Shown: in pieces, positions 44,197-51,610 of the stretch
Layout: each line of letters begins with the position of its first letter
Position numbering within the stretch: position 1 is the first letter of the stretch
NCBI GenBank assembly: GCA_900551245.1
Contig: URVC01000009.1
Coordinates: forward strand, 24,572-88,571
Direction: 5' to 3'
Length of the DNA: 64,000 bases
Source: an uncultured bacterium
Lineage (GTDB): Bacteria; Verrucomicrobiota; Lentisphaeria; Victivallales; Victivallaceae
Notes under the pieces: model-generated
The model's database searches: none
Told to the model about the DNA's origin: nothing
The model's input: only the letters and a program-made list of their open reading frames with translations
Translations under genes and position numbers: made by a program

Positions 44197-45008
44197 AACA
44201 GACGATCGCACTGGGGCTTGCCGTACTGCTGGCGGGATGCTGTTCGGAAGGGGATCCAATCCGGCGGGCGGAGGAACGGCTCCGTCATGAGGTGGAGACC
44301 GCCGGGGGATTCCGGCAGGTCCGGGCTGCGGAAGCACTGGGGCCGACGGCGGACTTCCCCGTCGACTCCCCGGATCCTCAGACCAGGATTGGTCAGTATC
44401 GAGTCCGGATTGCGGCGGGCCGACGGGAATACGAAGCGATTCTCCGCAACCGCGCGTTGGATTCCTCCCGGCCGGAACAGTGCCATGCGCTGGAGTGTTC
44501 CGCCAAGTTAGCCATCCGGTTTACCAAAGAGGAACAGGACGTTTTGCGGGCCATTGTCCGTGACGACAATCCGCTCGCCGCCGGATACGCACTCTGGCTG
44601 CTCGCCGTAAACGATGATGCAGAGGCAAACCGGCAGTTGACGGAGGAGCTGGAAAACGCCGGCCCGCATCTGCAGACCTGCGCTTATGCCTGCGGGTTTC
44701 TGCCGGAGCTCTCCGCCGGTCGTGCGCGTGCGCTTCGCCGGCAAATGGAGCAGGCTCCGGCAAATTCCCGGACCGGTGCCTTCGCCGTGTGGGCGCTGGC
44801 CCGACATAGACGGGTGACGGCTGACCTGTTGCGGGAAAAGCTGAAACACTGTTCCGACGAAGCGGTTCTCCGCTTCTATCTGGAGGCGCTGGGCGAAGTC
44901 GGCACTGCGGCGGAAATTCCGTTGCTTGCCGGCTATCTTGAAGAGGCTTCGCCGGAGGTTGCCAATGCCGCTGCCGGCGCGCTGCTCCGGATTGCCCGCA
45001 GAAACTGA
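44193..45008 (+). CDS. HEAT-repeat lipoprotein
   Basis: A 271-residue protein with a clean lipobox (AVLLAGC, Cys at residue 16), so it should be lipid-anchored. The body is helical with HEAT-like repeats: CSAKLAIRFTKEEQDVLRAI, PLAAGYALWLLAVN, RTGAFAVWALARHRRV, and the last unit AEIPLLAGYLEEASPEVANA with LLRIARRN. HEAT repeats usually bind proteins; no enzyme motif is seen. The ATG overlaps the stop of the sialidase-like gene by four bases, which couples translation and suggests a scaffold or partner for it at the cell surface. Confidence 0.8.
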   Translation: MKQTIALGLAVLLAGCCSEGDPIRRAEERLRHEVETAGGFRQVRAAEALGPTADFPVDSPDPQTRIGQYRVRIAAGRREYEAILRNRALDSSRPEQCHALECSAKLAIRFTKEEQDVLRAIVRDDNPLAAGYALWLLAVNDDAEANRQLTEELENAGPHLQTCAYACGFLPELSAGRARALRRQMEQAPANSRTGAFAVWALARHRRVTADLLREKLKHCSDEAVLRFYLEALGEVGTAAEIPLLAGYLEEASPEVANAAAGALLRIARRN

Positions 45009-45042
45009 ATGAAGCGCTTCCGTCCGGTTTCGGGGTGAAAAC

Positions 45043-45870
45043 TCACAGCCCGCGCAGCCGCGACGGCGAGACGCCGGTGGTCTCCCGGATCACCTTGCAG
45101 AAGTAGCTGGTGTCGGAAAAACCGCACTCGCCGGCAATTTTTGCAATCGGTTTCCGGGTTGTCCGCAACAGCTTCATCGCGTTATTCATCCGCATTTGAA
45201 AGAGGAATTCGCTGGGCGTCGTATTGAGGTAGCGCCGGAAGACCCGCCGCAGAGTCCAGCGGTTCACCTTCAGTACCGCCGCGAGCGTATTGATGTCGAA
45301 GGTGGGGTCCTGATAATGGATCGAACAGATGTCCTTCGCCCGTCCCGTCAGGCCGGCGTCCCGCGAGGTGATGCTCTCCTCTCCGCGGATGCGGGCCAGA
45401 ATGGAACAGATCACCGCAACCGATTCCCGATAGTTGAAATCGCTTTTTTCGCGCATGAGGGATTCCAGGCGCATATAGAGTTCCGTCGGGCACTTCCCGG
45501 CATGGAAGCACTTGCGGGGGAACTGATAGGAGCGCAGCAACGCTTCCGCCAGCGGCCCGGCGAACGTCAGCCAGCGGTATTCCCACGGCTCCTCGACGAT
45601 CTCGTGATGGTGACGCTCCCCTTCCAGCCGGTAAAAGACGTCGCCGGGACGCATGATCTGCGGCTCTTCCCCTTCCAGATAGAATTTTCCGGCACCCGCG
45701 ATGCACCAGTACAGTTCGACGAACGGCTCCTCCCGCGGCGGCAAGTCCTCGACATAGGGGAAGTAGCGCGCCGTATGGCCGAGCGCGTGCACATAGAGCG
45801 GCAGCGGTATCGGCACCGGGTTCCTCACCGAACCGAGCAGGGCGTAGGAAAAACCACGTTTCTTCGGCAT
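45043..45870 (-). CDS. AraC family transcriptional regulator
   Basis: A 275-residue AraC regulator with a cupin half (YWCIAGAGKFYLEGEEPQIMRPGDVFY) and a C-terminal DNA-binding half: FDINTLAAVLKVNRWTLRRVF and KPIAKIAGECGFSDTSYFCK, closing with RETTGVSPSRLRGL. The ATG at 45870 has AGGAGAG four bases upstream; the frame is open to 45939 but extends over the promoter. It is divergent from the pilin-like/GH operon starting at 46047, with promoters on both sides of the 176-base gap, so it likely controls that operon. Confidence 0.9.
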   Translation of the reverse strand: MPKKRGFSYALLGSVRNPVPIPLPLYVHALGHTARYFPYVEDLPPREEPFVELYWCIAGAGKFYLEGEEPQIMRPGDVFYRLEGERHHHEIVEEPWEYRWLTFAGPLAEALLRSYQFPRKCFHAGKCPTELYMRLESLMREKSDFNYRESVAVICSILARIRGEESITSRDAGLTGRAKDICSIHYQDPTFDINTLAAVLKVNRWTLRRVFRRYLNTTPSEFLFQMRMNNAMKLLRTTRKPIAKIAGECGFSDTSYFCKVIRETTGVSPSRLRGL

Positions 45871-45895
45871 CGTCTCTCCTGAATGTTCTGTCTTT

Positions 45896-45923
45896 AAAAT
45901 ACAATTTTTCTGCAGTTTTACAA
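45896..45923 (-). promoter_or_regulatory. Promoter of the AraC gene at 45043-45870
   Basis: On the minus strand TTGTAA (45918-45923) and TATTTT (45896-45901) are 16 bases apart, 25 bases before the ATG. Confidence 0.45.
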
Positions 45924-45967
45924 CCGCATACTGCCCCAAAAGTCATATTTTTGTCATAATTCTTTTC

Positions 45968-45996
45968 TTGTTTTTCCCGCCGGTTTATAGTATAAT
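45968..45996 (+). promoter_or_regulatory. Promoter of the pilin-like/GH operon at 46047
   Basis: TTGTTT (45968-45973) and a perfect TATAAT (45991-45996) are exactly 17 bases apart, 50 bases before the ATG at 46047. Confidence 0.65.
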
Positions 45997-46046
45997 GTAG
46001 TATCGTTCAAAAGTGATGCACCGGAACAACGAGGGAGAAGGAAAAT

Positions 46047-46751
46047 ATGCGTGAAACTTGTTTTACCTTGATTGAACTTCTGATTGTTATAGCGATCATC
46101 GCGATCCTTGCGGCGCTGCTGCTGCCCGCTCTGAATTCCGCCCGCGAACGTGCCCGCGGCGTCGCCTGCATCTCCAACTTAAAGCAGGTCGGCATGAGCT
46201 GCCGGATGTATGCGGACCAGAACAAGGATATTCTGGCGGTCCAGTTCGTGACCGGCGACGGCTATGACAACTACTACTGGGGCGTGGAGATTTTCGGCTC
46301 CCGCAAGGCGATTCCGAAGAACGCCTTCTGTCCCTCCTTTCCCTCGGTCATCAGCGAAAGCGACGCTCTGGCCAAAACCTATGGAATACGGATCAACAAT
46401 CTGCTGGGGGACCGCGTGGACAAAGCGCACGGGAATCCGGTGGTATCCGGCGGCCTTGACCACAACAATCCGCTCTCCATCCATTTCGCCAAAATGCGGG
46501 AACCGTCGCTCTTCCCGATCTTATTCGACAGCATCAATTGCGATACGGGGCTGCCGTCCTGGAGTTTTCACGGACCGGGCAAATGCGGCATCCATTTCCG
46601 CCACGGGAACAAGGCCAACGCCTGGTTCGCCGACGGACATGCGGCCGGGACCGATTTTCACTCCTGTGCCACAAAATTCTCGCCGATCAACTGGGTTTAC
46701 ACCAATGGCGGCCGGTTTCGAGCTGCAAACTATCAGTTTGCGTTTCTGTAA
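46047..46751 (+). CDS. Prepilin-like protein with H-X9-DG domain, minimal leader
   Basis: A 234-residue pilin-like protein. The leader is only MRETC, so the helix FTLIELLIVIAIIAILAALLLPALN begins at residue 6; -1 is Cys. The neck is SARERARGVACISNLKQVG. The H-X9-DG motif is HGNKANAWFADG near residue 190. GGGAGAAGG precedes the ATG. It is 113 bases upstream of the 1130-residue secreted glycosidase gene and presumably in one operon with it, under the divergent AraC regulator. Confidence 0.9.
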   Translation: MRETCFTLIELLIVIAIIAILAALLLPALNSARERARGVACISNLKQVGMSCRMYADQNKDILAVQFVTGDGYDNYYWGVEIFGSRKAIPKNAFCPSFPSVISESDALAKTYGIRINNLLGDRVDKAHGNPVVSGGLDHNNPLSIHFAKMREPSLFPILFDSINCDTGLPSWSFHGPGKCGIHFRHGNKANAWFADGHAAGTDFHSCATKFSPINWVYTNGGRFRAANYQFAFL

Positions 46752-46864
46752 CAGTTGAGGATCGTTGCTGACGGAAGGCGTGATGCCGGGGCATCATGTT
46801 TCGGAAATCTCCGCTCGTCGTTTGAGCGGAATCGTTGTAAATCGTTTTTCAGGAGATTAAATCA

Positions 46865-49800
46865 ATGAAATTGCATCCATGGTTGCTCGCCGGTCTGCTA
46901 CTGCCCGGCACATTGGCCGCACTGACGACGGGCCGGGTCCACCTGCACGGCTCGATGAATCTCAAGGACGCGAAGATGGAATCGGGAGGGAAGGGGACCT
47001 ATGTCAAATTTTCCAAACGCCCCGATCTGAACGGGAAGGCGGTGCGTTTTGACGTGACCGGGCAAGCCGGGCGGTGGGAACTGCGGAAAATCTCGTTCGT
47101 GCCGGAAAAGGACGGCGTTGTTTCCGTGCAGTTTTTCAGCACCTCCTCCCCGGGGAAGGGGATCGTCAACGGCACCCTTTACGATGACATCTCGCTGAAT
47201 GGAACACGGCTGCCAAATGGTAATTTTGAGCAGGAGAAGCCGGAATGGCTGGTGCGGACTCTGGCCGGAGAATCGAAATTCCCCGCCCGGGTGGTGGAGG
47301 ATCGCGGCCTCGTGAAGTTCGGAAAACGCTGCCTGCTCGCCACCGGGGACTCCCGGGCAATTTTCACGGTCAAAGTGAAAAAGGATGAGCGTACGGAACT
47401 GACCTTCCAGCATCGCTTTGCCGGGCCGTTGAATCCCGGGCGGGATGTGACGCCGGTCGATCTGCGCGCCTGGGCCAACCGGGATTACGGCGATGCGGAA
47501 GCGGGCGACGGCAAAGGCGGCTGGTCCGACCAGGGGCCGCAGCAGGATCTGCATGGATTTGATCCTGCCTTCGTCTCCTTCGGCGGAATGGAATTCACCA
47601 TGATCGACCCGAAGAACAATGACGGGAAAGCTGTTCTGACCTTTGACTCTCCCTACTGCCGCACGGGGCTGCGGGAAGCCAAAGTTCCCTTCAACGCCCC
47701 GCTGCCGGGCGGAAAATTCTTCTATCTGCTGCACACCTCCTGCTGGACACCGAAAGACACGGTCATCGGCACGGTGAAGTTTCATTTCGCAGATGGCTTG
47801 AATGCCGAATACGAGATTCGTTCCGGCCGCGACGTGCTCGACTGGATCGCCATCACCGGCGGCGCCAATGCCAGAAAGGTCTATGGAGCACCGGTCAAAC
47901 ATGGATTGGGCGGATTCTTTCTCTCCCGCTTCACGCTGCCCGGTAAGCCGGTGGCGGCAATCACCTTCGCCACGACCGGCAAAGCGGTCTGGATCATCGG
48001 CGCGGCAAGTTTCTCGTCGCGTGAGGTGAGCGTCGGAATGAACGAATTCAAGCCGGATGCGGCCTGGAAACCGGCGGATTTCCCGAGTTTGCAGGTGGTG
48101 GAGAATTCCGCCATCGATTTCAGCCGTTTCCTGCCCCCCGGTCCGGCTGGCCGGTACGGGAGGGTCCGCTTTTCGCCGGCCGGAGGGCTGGAGTTTGAAA
48201 AACTCCCCGGCGTGGAACAGCACTTCTTCGGCTTCGCGGAGTGGGCGTGTGACCGCCTCTACCGGATTGGTGAGCGGAAACGGATTCCGCGCGACCGCAC
48301 GCAGGATGTGCCGCTCTTCTGTCGACTGATGCGGCGCCAGGGGTACAACGCGCTCCGGATCGGAGCCATTCCGGACAATCGGAATCTCCAGGATCTCCAT
48401 TACGACGCCCGCTGGCTCGACTTTATGGACTATCTTCTCGCCGAAGGGAAGAAACAGGGAATCTATTTCTATCTCAACCTCGATTACGGCTCTCTGGGGA
48501 AACGCTACTGGACAAGTCAGGACAGGCTTGAGGGGCGTTTCCGCTTCATCATCGGCGATCCGGAGGTGCGGAACGCCTGGCGGAAGCTGGTGGAGGAGCT
48601 GCTGAACCATGTCAACCCCTACACCGGCGTCGCCTGGAAGGATGAGCCCGCCGTCATCTGTCTGGAGTTCAGCAACGAGCTGGAGCTGGGCATTCACTAT
48701 TATGCCCGGCTGCCGAAACCGCTGAAAGCCATGCTGCTGAAGCGGTGGCATCAGTTTCTCTCTTCGAAATACGGTTCGTTGGAAGCGGTCAAACGGGCGT
48801 GGGGGGAGACCGGGGCGGCAAAGACGATCGAAGATTTTGATTATCCCCGCAGTTTCTGGGTGAACAATCAGGAAAACCGGGACTGGAATGAATTTCTGTT
48901 CGACCGGCTTTCCGAACTTCAGCTCTGGTGCGCCGAAGAGATTCGCCGCATGGGATATGCGGGACTGGTCACGCAGTACAACTGCGGCAAGCAGATCCGG
49001 CACAGCTGTCTGCGTGCGGAGTGCAGCGACATCGTCTCGATCAACACCTACTTCAATCACCCCCGCGGAGGGTGGGGGAATGCCGGAACCCAGTATCTGC
49101 AGAACAGCTCCATCGAATCGGCGGTGCCCCATTTTCTCACCGCTTCCGCGTCGCGGCTGGCGAACCGGCCGCTTCTGGTCACCGAGCACAACCACTGCTA
49201 CGCCAATCAGTATCAGTACGAACATGCGCTCACCTTTCCGGCCTATGCGGCGTTGCAGAACTTCAGCGGGCTGTTCATCCACTACGGCGGGGTGTGGCTG
49301 GATCGGAATCCGGACCTCATCTACAATCCGCCCAACACGCTCGACCCGTTCCGGGTCTACGATTCGCCGCTTCACCGGGCAAACGAATTTCTGAGCGCGT
49401 GCCTTTTCGGCCGCGGCGATGTCCGCCGCTCGAAAAACCGGATTGATCTGTCGTATGACACCGGGTTCCTGCGAAACGCGCCGCCGGAGAGCGCGGTCAA
49501 TTCCGAACAGTCCAAGCTCTCGCTGCTGACCGGATTCGGGCTGCAGGTGACCGATCTCCCGTTCCGGAGCCGGTCAAGTTTTCAGCCGCCCAAGGCGCAG
49601 GCGCAGCTGACGTTGGCGCCCGCCGGGGGATCCCGAGCCAGGATGGAACTCTTTTTCAGCGAAGTCGACGCGGCGGGCAAGGAGAGCTTTTCTTTGAAGA
49701 AGACGGTTCAGCACCTGAAGGAGAAGGGCGTGCTTCCCGCCGGAAATCGGACTGATGTCGATCAGCAGATTTTTGAAAGCGATACGGGGGAACTTCTGCT

Positions 49801-50257
49801 CAATCAGACCGGCTGTTCGATGAGCGTCTCCACACCGATGACGGAGGGGGCCGCCCAGCTGGCGGGAAACAGCGCGCGGTTCAAGGTGCTGGAGATTCTT
49901 GAGCGCAGTGTCAATTCGACCATTGCGCTCACCTCGATGGACGGAAGGCCGCTGTCGGAATCCGGCCGGATGGTGCTGGTCATCGGCACCGAACAGGCGG
50001 CGACCGGCATGCGGATGACGGCGGACCGGGTGACGGTTCTGGATCCCGGCCGGTATCCGGCGCTGTTGCGGACGGGGAAATTCCGGCTCAAGCTGCATCC
50101 CGCCGCGGGGGAATACGAGCTCTATCCTCTGTCGGTCAACGGAATCCGCCGCGCGCCTCTGCCGCTGGTCCGGGAAGGGAAAAGCTGGAGCGTGGAAATT
50201 GATACTGCCGCGTTGCCGGACGGGCCGACCCCCTTCTTCGAGTTCGTGAAGCGATAA
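46865..50257 (+). CDS. Large secreted glycosidase-like protein, clan GH-A fold
   Basis: A 1130-residue protein with a signal peptide (about 1-19, MKLHPWLLAGLLLPGTLAA). Two beta-rich units occupy about 20-420. A TIM-barrel-like domain (about 440-830) has GFAEWACDRLYRI, GYNALRIGAIPDN, CLEFSNELELGIHY with the probable acid/base Glu near 602, and LLVTEHNHCY with the probable nucleophile Glu near 772. The C-terminal about 250 residues are beta-rich (GYALLPAG-type tails of GH42/GH5-like proteins). It resembles GH5, GH42 or unclassified GH-A enzymes; the family is not settled. AGGAG precedes the ATG. A terminator-like hairpin follows at 50275. Confidence 0.78.
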   Translation: MKLHPWLLAGLLLPGTLAALTTGRVHLHGSMNLKDAKMESGGKGTYVKFSKRPDLNGKAVRFDVTGQAGRWELRKISFVPEKDGVVSVQFFSTSSPGKGIVNGTLYDDISLNGTRLPNGNFEQEKPEWLVRTLAGESKFPARVVEDRGLVKFGKRCLLATGDSRAIFTVKVKKDERTELTFQHRFAGPLNPGRDVTPVDLRAWANRDYGDAEAGDGKGGWSDQGPQQDLHGFDPAFVSFGGMEFTMIDPKNNDGKAVLTFDSPYCRTGLREAKVPFNAPLPGGKFFYLLHTSCWTPKDTVIGTVKFHFADGLNAEYEIRSGRDVLDWIAITGGANARKVYGAPVKHGLGGFFLSRFTLPGKPVAAITFATTGKAVWIIGAASFSSREVSVGMNEFKPDAAWKPADFPSLQVVENSAIDFSRFLPPGPAGRYGRVRFSPAGGLEFEKLPGVEQHFFGFAEWACDRLYRIGERKRIPRDRTQDVPLFCRLMRRQGYNALRIGAIPDNRNLQDLHYDARWLDFMDYLLAEGKKQGIYFYLNLDYGSLGKRYWTSQDRLEGRFRFIIGDPEVRNAWRKLVEELLNHVNPYTGVAWKDEPAVICLEFSNELELGIHYYARLPKPLKAMLLKRWHQFLSSKYGSLEAVKRAWGETGAAKTIEDFDYPRSFWVNNQENRDWNEFLFDRLSELQLWCAEEIRRMGYAGLVTQYNCGKQIRHSCLRAECSDIVSINTYFNHPRGGWGNAGTQYLQNSSIESAVPHFLTASASRLANRPLLVTEHNHCYANQYQYEHALTFPAYAALQNFSGLFIHYGGVWLDRNPDLIYNPPNTLDPFRVYDSPLHRANEFLSACLFGRGDVRRSKNRIDLSYDTGFLRNAPPESAVNSEQSKLSLLTGFGLQVTDLPFRSRSSFQPPKAQAQLTLAPAGGSRARMELFFSEVDAAGKESFSLKKTVQHLKEKGVLPAGNRTDVDQQIFESDTGELLLNQTGCSMSVSTPMTEGAAQLAGNSARFKVLEILERSVNSTIALTSMDGRPLSESGRMVLVIGTEQAATGMRMTADRVTVLDPGRYPALLRTGKFRLKLHPAAGEYELYPLSVNGIRRAPLPLVREGKSWSVEIDTAALPDGPTPFFEFVKR

Positions 50258-50274
50258 GAGAGCCGGAAAGACAA

Positions 50275-50326
50275 CGGCACGGCAGAGGTGGACATGGTTT
50301 CAAACTTCGCCGTGCCGAACATTTTT
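50275..50326 (+). terminator. Hairpin terminator after the large glycosidase gene
   Basis: CGGCACGGC (50275-50283) pairs perfectly with GCCGTGCCG (50309-50317) around a 25-base loop. A TTTTT run follows at 50322-50326. Confidence 0.55.
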
Positions 50327-50345
50327 ACAGAAGAGAAGGAGGTAG

Positions 50346-50428
50346 TGCCAGGGACGGGATTCGAACCCGCATGGTTTTTTGACCGATTGATTTTAAGTCA
50401 ATTGCGTCTGCCGTTCCGCCACCCTGGC
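50346..50428 (-). tRNA. tRNA-Leu (anticodon TAA)
   Basis: An 83-base class II tRNA. The acceptor stem GCCAGGG pairs with CCCTGGC, the T loop is GGGTTCGAATCCC, the anticodon loop is CTTAAAA (anticodon TAA, reading UUA), and a long variable arm is present. The 3' CCA is not encoded; the discriminator base is A. It lies between the glycosidase operon (+) and the AraC gene (-). Confidence 0.95.
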
Positions 50429-50431
50429 ATG

Positions 50432-50464
50432 AAACCTGCCGACTCCGTCGGAACCGGCAGGTTT
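50432..50464. repeat. 10-bp inverted repeat just 5' of tRNA-Leu
   Basis: AAACCTGCCG (50432-50441) and CGGCAGGTTT (50455-50464) form a perfect 10-bp stem with a 13-base loop. It starts three bases upstream of the mature tRNA 5' end and lies 53 bases past the stop of the upstream AraC gene, so it may terminate that gene or be a leader hairpin of pre-tRNA-Leu. Confidence 0.6.
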
Positions 50465-50516
50465 TCTCATAAGATAATCGACATTGCCGGTGTTGTCCAG
50501 TCGGATTGCGGAAAAT

Positions 50517-51431
50517 TCAACGACTTTCCGGCGGATTCAGCCGGCGGCGGCGGAAATCCCGTGGCGATTCCCCCTGAAACCGGTGAAACTCCGAGGAGAA
50601 ATAGAGGGCGTTGGAGTACCCGAGCCGGAAGGCAATCTCCTTGATCGGCTCCTCCGTCGTCAGCAGCAGACGCTTGGCCGCCTCCATCTTCCGCTGAATC
50701 AGATAATGAATCGGCGAAATCCCGACGTGGCGGCGGAAGAGCCGGTGCAGCGTCGCCGCACTCAGATGAAACCGTTCCGCCAGCTCGTCGATCGTTGCGC
50801 TGCCGCCGAGATTCCGATCCAGATAGCGAAGCACCGCCGTCAACGGCTCGGGCATACGCTCCTGCCGGGAATCGAGCGAAAGCAGATGCAGCAGCCGGTA
50901 CAGCAGAATGGAACTGCGCACGGCAAAATCATCCGGCCGTTCCCGCAGCAGGCGAACCGCTTCGCCAAAGCAAAGATCCAGCTCTCCCGGATTGCGGATT
51001 GGGATCAGATTGACCCGGGCCAGGCCGAGGGTTTCCAGCAGAGGTTCCAGCAGCGGGCCGGTAATGCAGACCGTCCGCTTCATGGCGCTGGAGTCGATTT
51101 CGCAGGCCATTTCCACGTCACAGCCGGGCCGGACCAGAAAGACAGTGTCCGGACCCGCCGGGAACTCCGCGCCATCCTGCACAAACCGAAAGTGACCGAC
51201 CCGGACGAACTCGACGGCGAAGATTTCCGAATTCTCCCGGAAACGGTAGCACCCCTTCACCCATTCATCCGTTCCGGCGAAATCAATCCGCAGCGGCCAG
51301 CTCTCCAGGGGAGGGGTGTGGTCGTAGAGAAAGTGATGCTGCGGATATTTGCCCACATCGATCCCCCCCAGTCGGGTGACGGAGTTGTCGATGATGATTC
51401 GGCTCTGCTGTTTGAGAGATGTTGCTGCCAT
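50517..51431 (-). CDS. AraC family transcriptional regulator
   Basis: A 304-residue AraC regulator. The sensor half has FAVEFVRVGHFRFVQDGAEF and VFLVRPGCDVEM. The DNA-binding half (about 200-300) has ATIDELAERFHLSAATLHRL and EPIKEIAFRLGYSNALYFSS, closing with FHRFQGESPRDFRR. It is the second regulator of the GH127 locus, on the same strand as the GH127 gene and 180 bases past it, with a strong terminator in between, so it is transcribed separately. Its target is unknown; GH127 or the upstream AraC are candidates. Confidence 0.9.
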   Translation of the reverse strand: MAATSLKQQSRIIIDNSVTRLGGIDVGKYPQHHFLYDHTPPLESWPLRIDFAGTDEWVKGCYRFRENSEIFAVEFVRVGHFRFVQDGAEFPAGPDTVFLVRPGCDVEMACEIDSSAMKRTVCITGPLLEPLLETLGLARVNLIPIRNPGELDLCFGEAVRLLRERPDDFAVRSSILLYRLLHLLSLDSRQERMPEPLTAVLRYLDRNLGGSATIDELAERFHLSAATLHRLFRRHVGISPIHYLIQRKMEAAKRLLLTTEEPIKEIAFRLGYSNALYFSSEFHRFQGESPRDFRRRRLNPPESR

Positions 51432-51555
51432 AGTCGAATTCCATCCGGTTTTCTTTTTTAATATAAGTTGAAAACAGGAAATTTCAATTCACGGATCTCG
51501 AGGCGCGGCAAGGCTCAGCTCCGTTCCTTTCCCGCCGGGGGAATATGCCTCCATA

Positions 51556-51592
51556 CAAAAAGAGCGCTCCCCCCGGCGTGAGGGGAACGCTC
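51556..51592 (-). terminator. Rho-independent terminator of the GH127 gene
   Basis: On the minus strand an 11-bp stem (plus positions 51582-51592 with 51562-51572, including one G-T wobble) closes a 9-base loop and is followed by TTTTTG. It lies 19 bases past the GH127 stop. Confidence 0.8.
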
Positions 51593-51610
51593 CCGCGGCG
51601 GAACCGGCCG

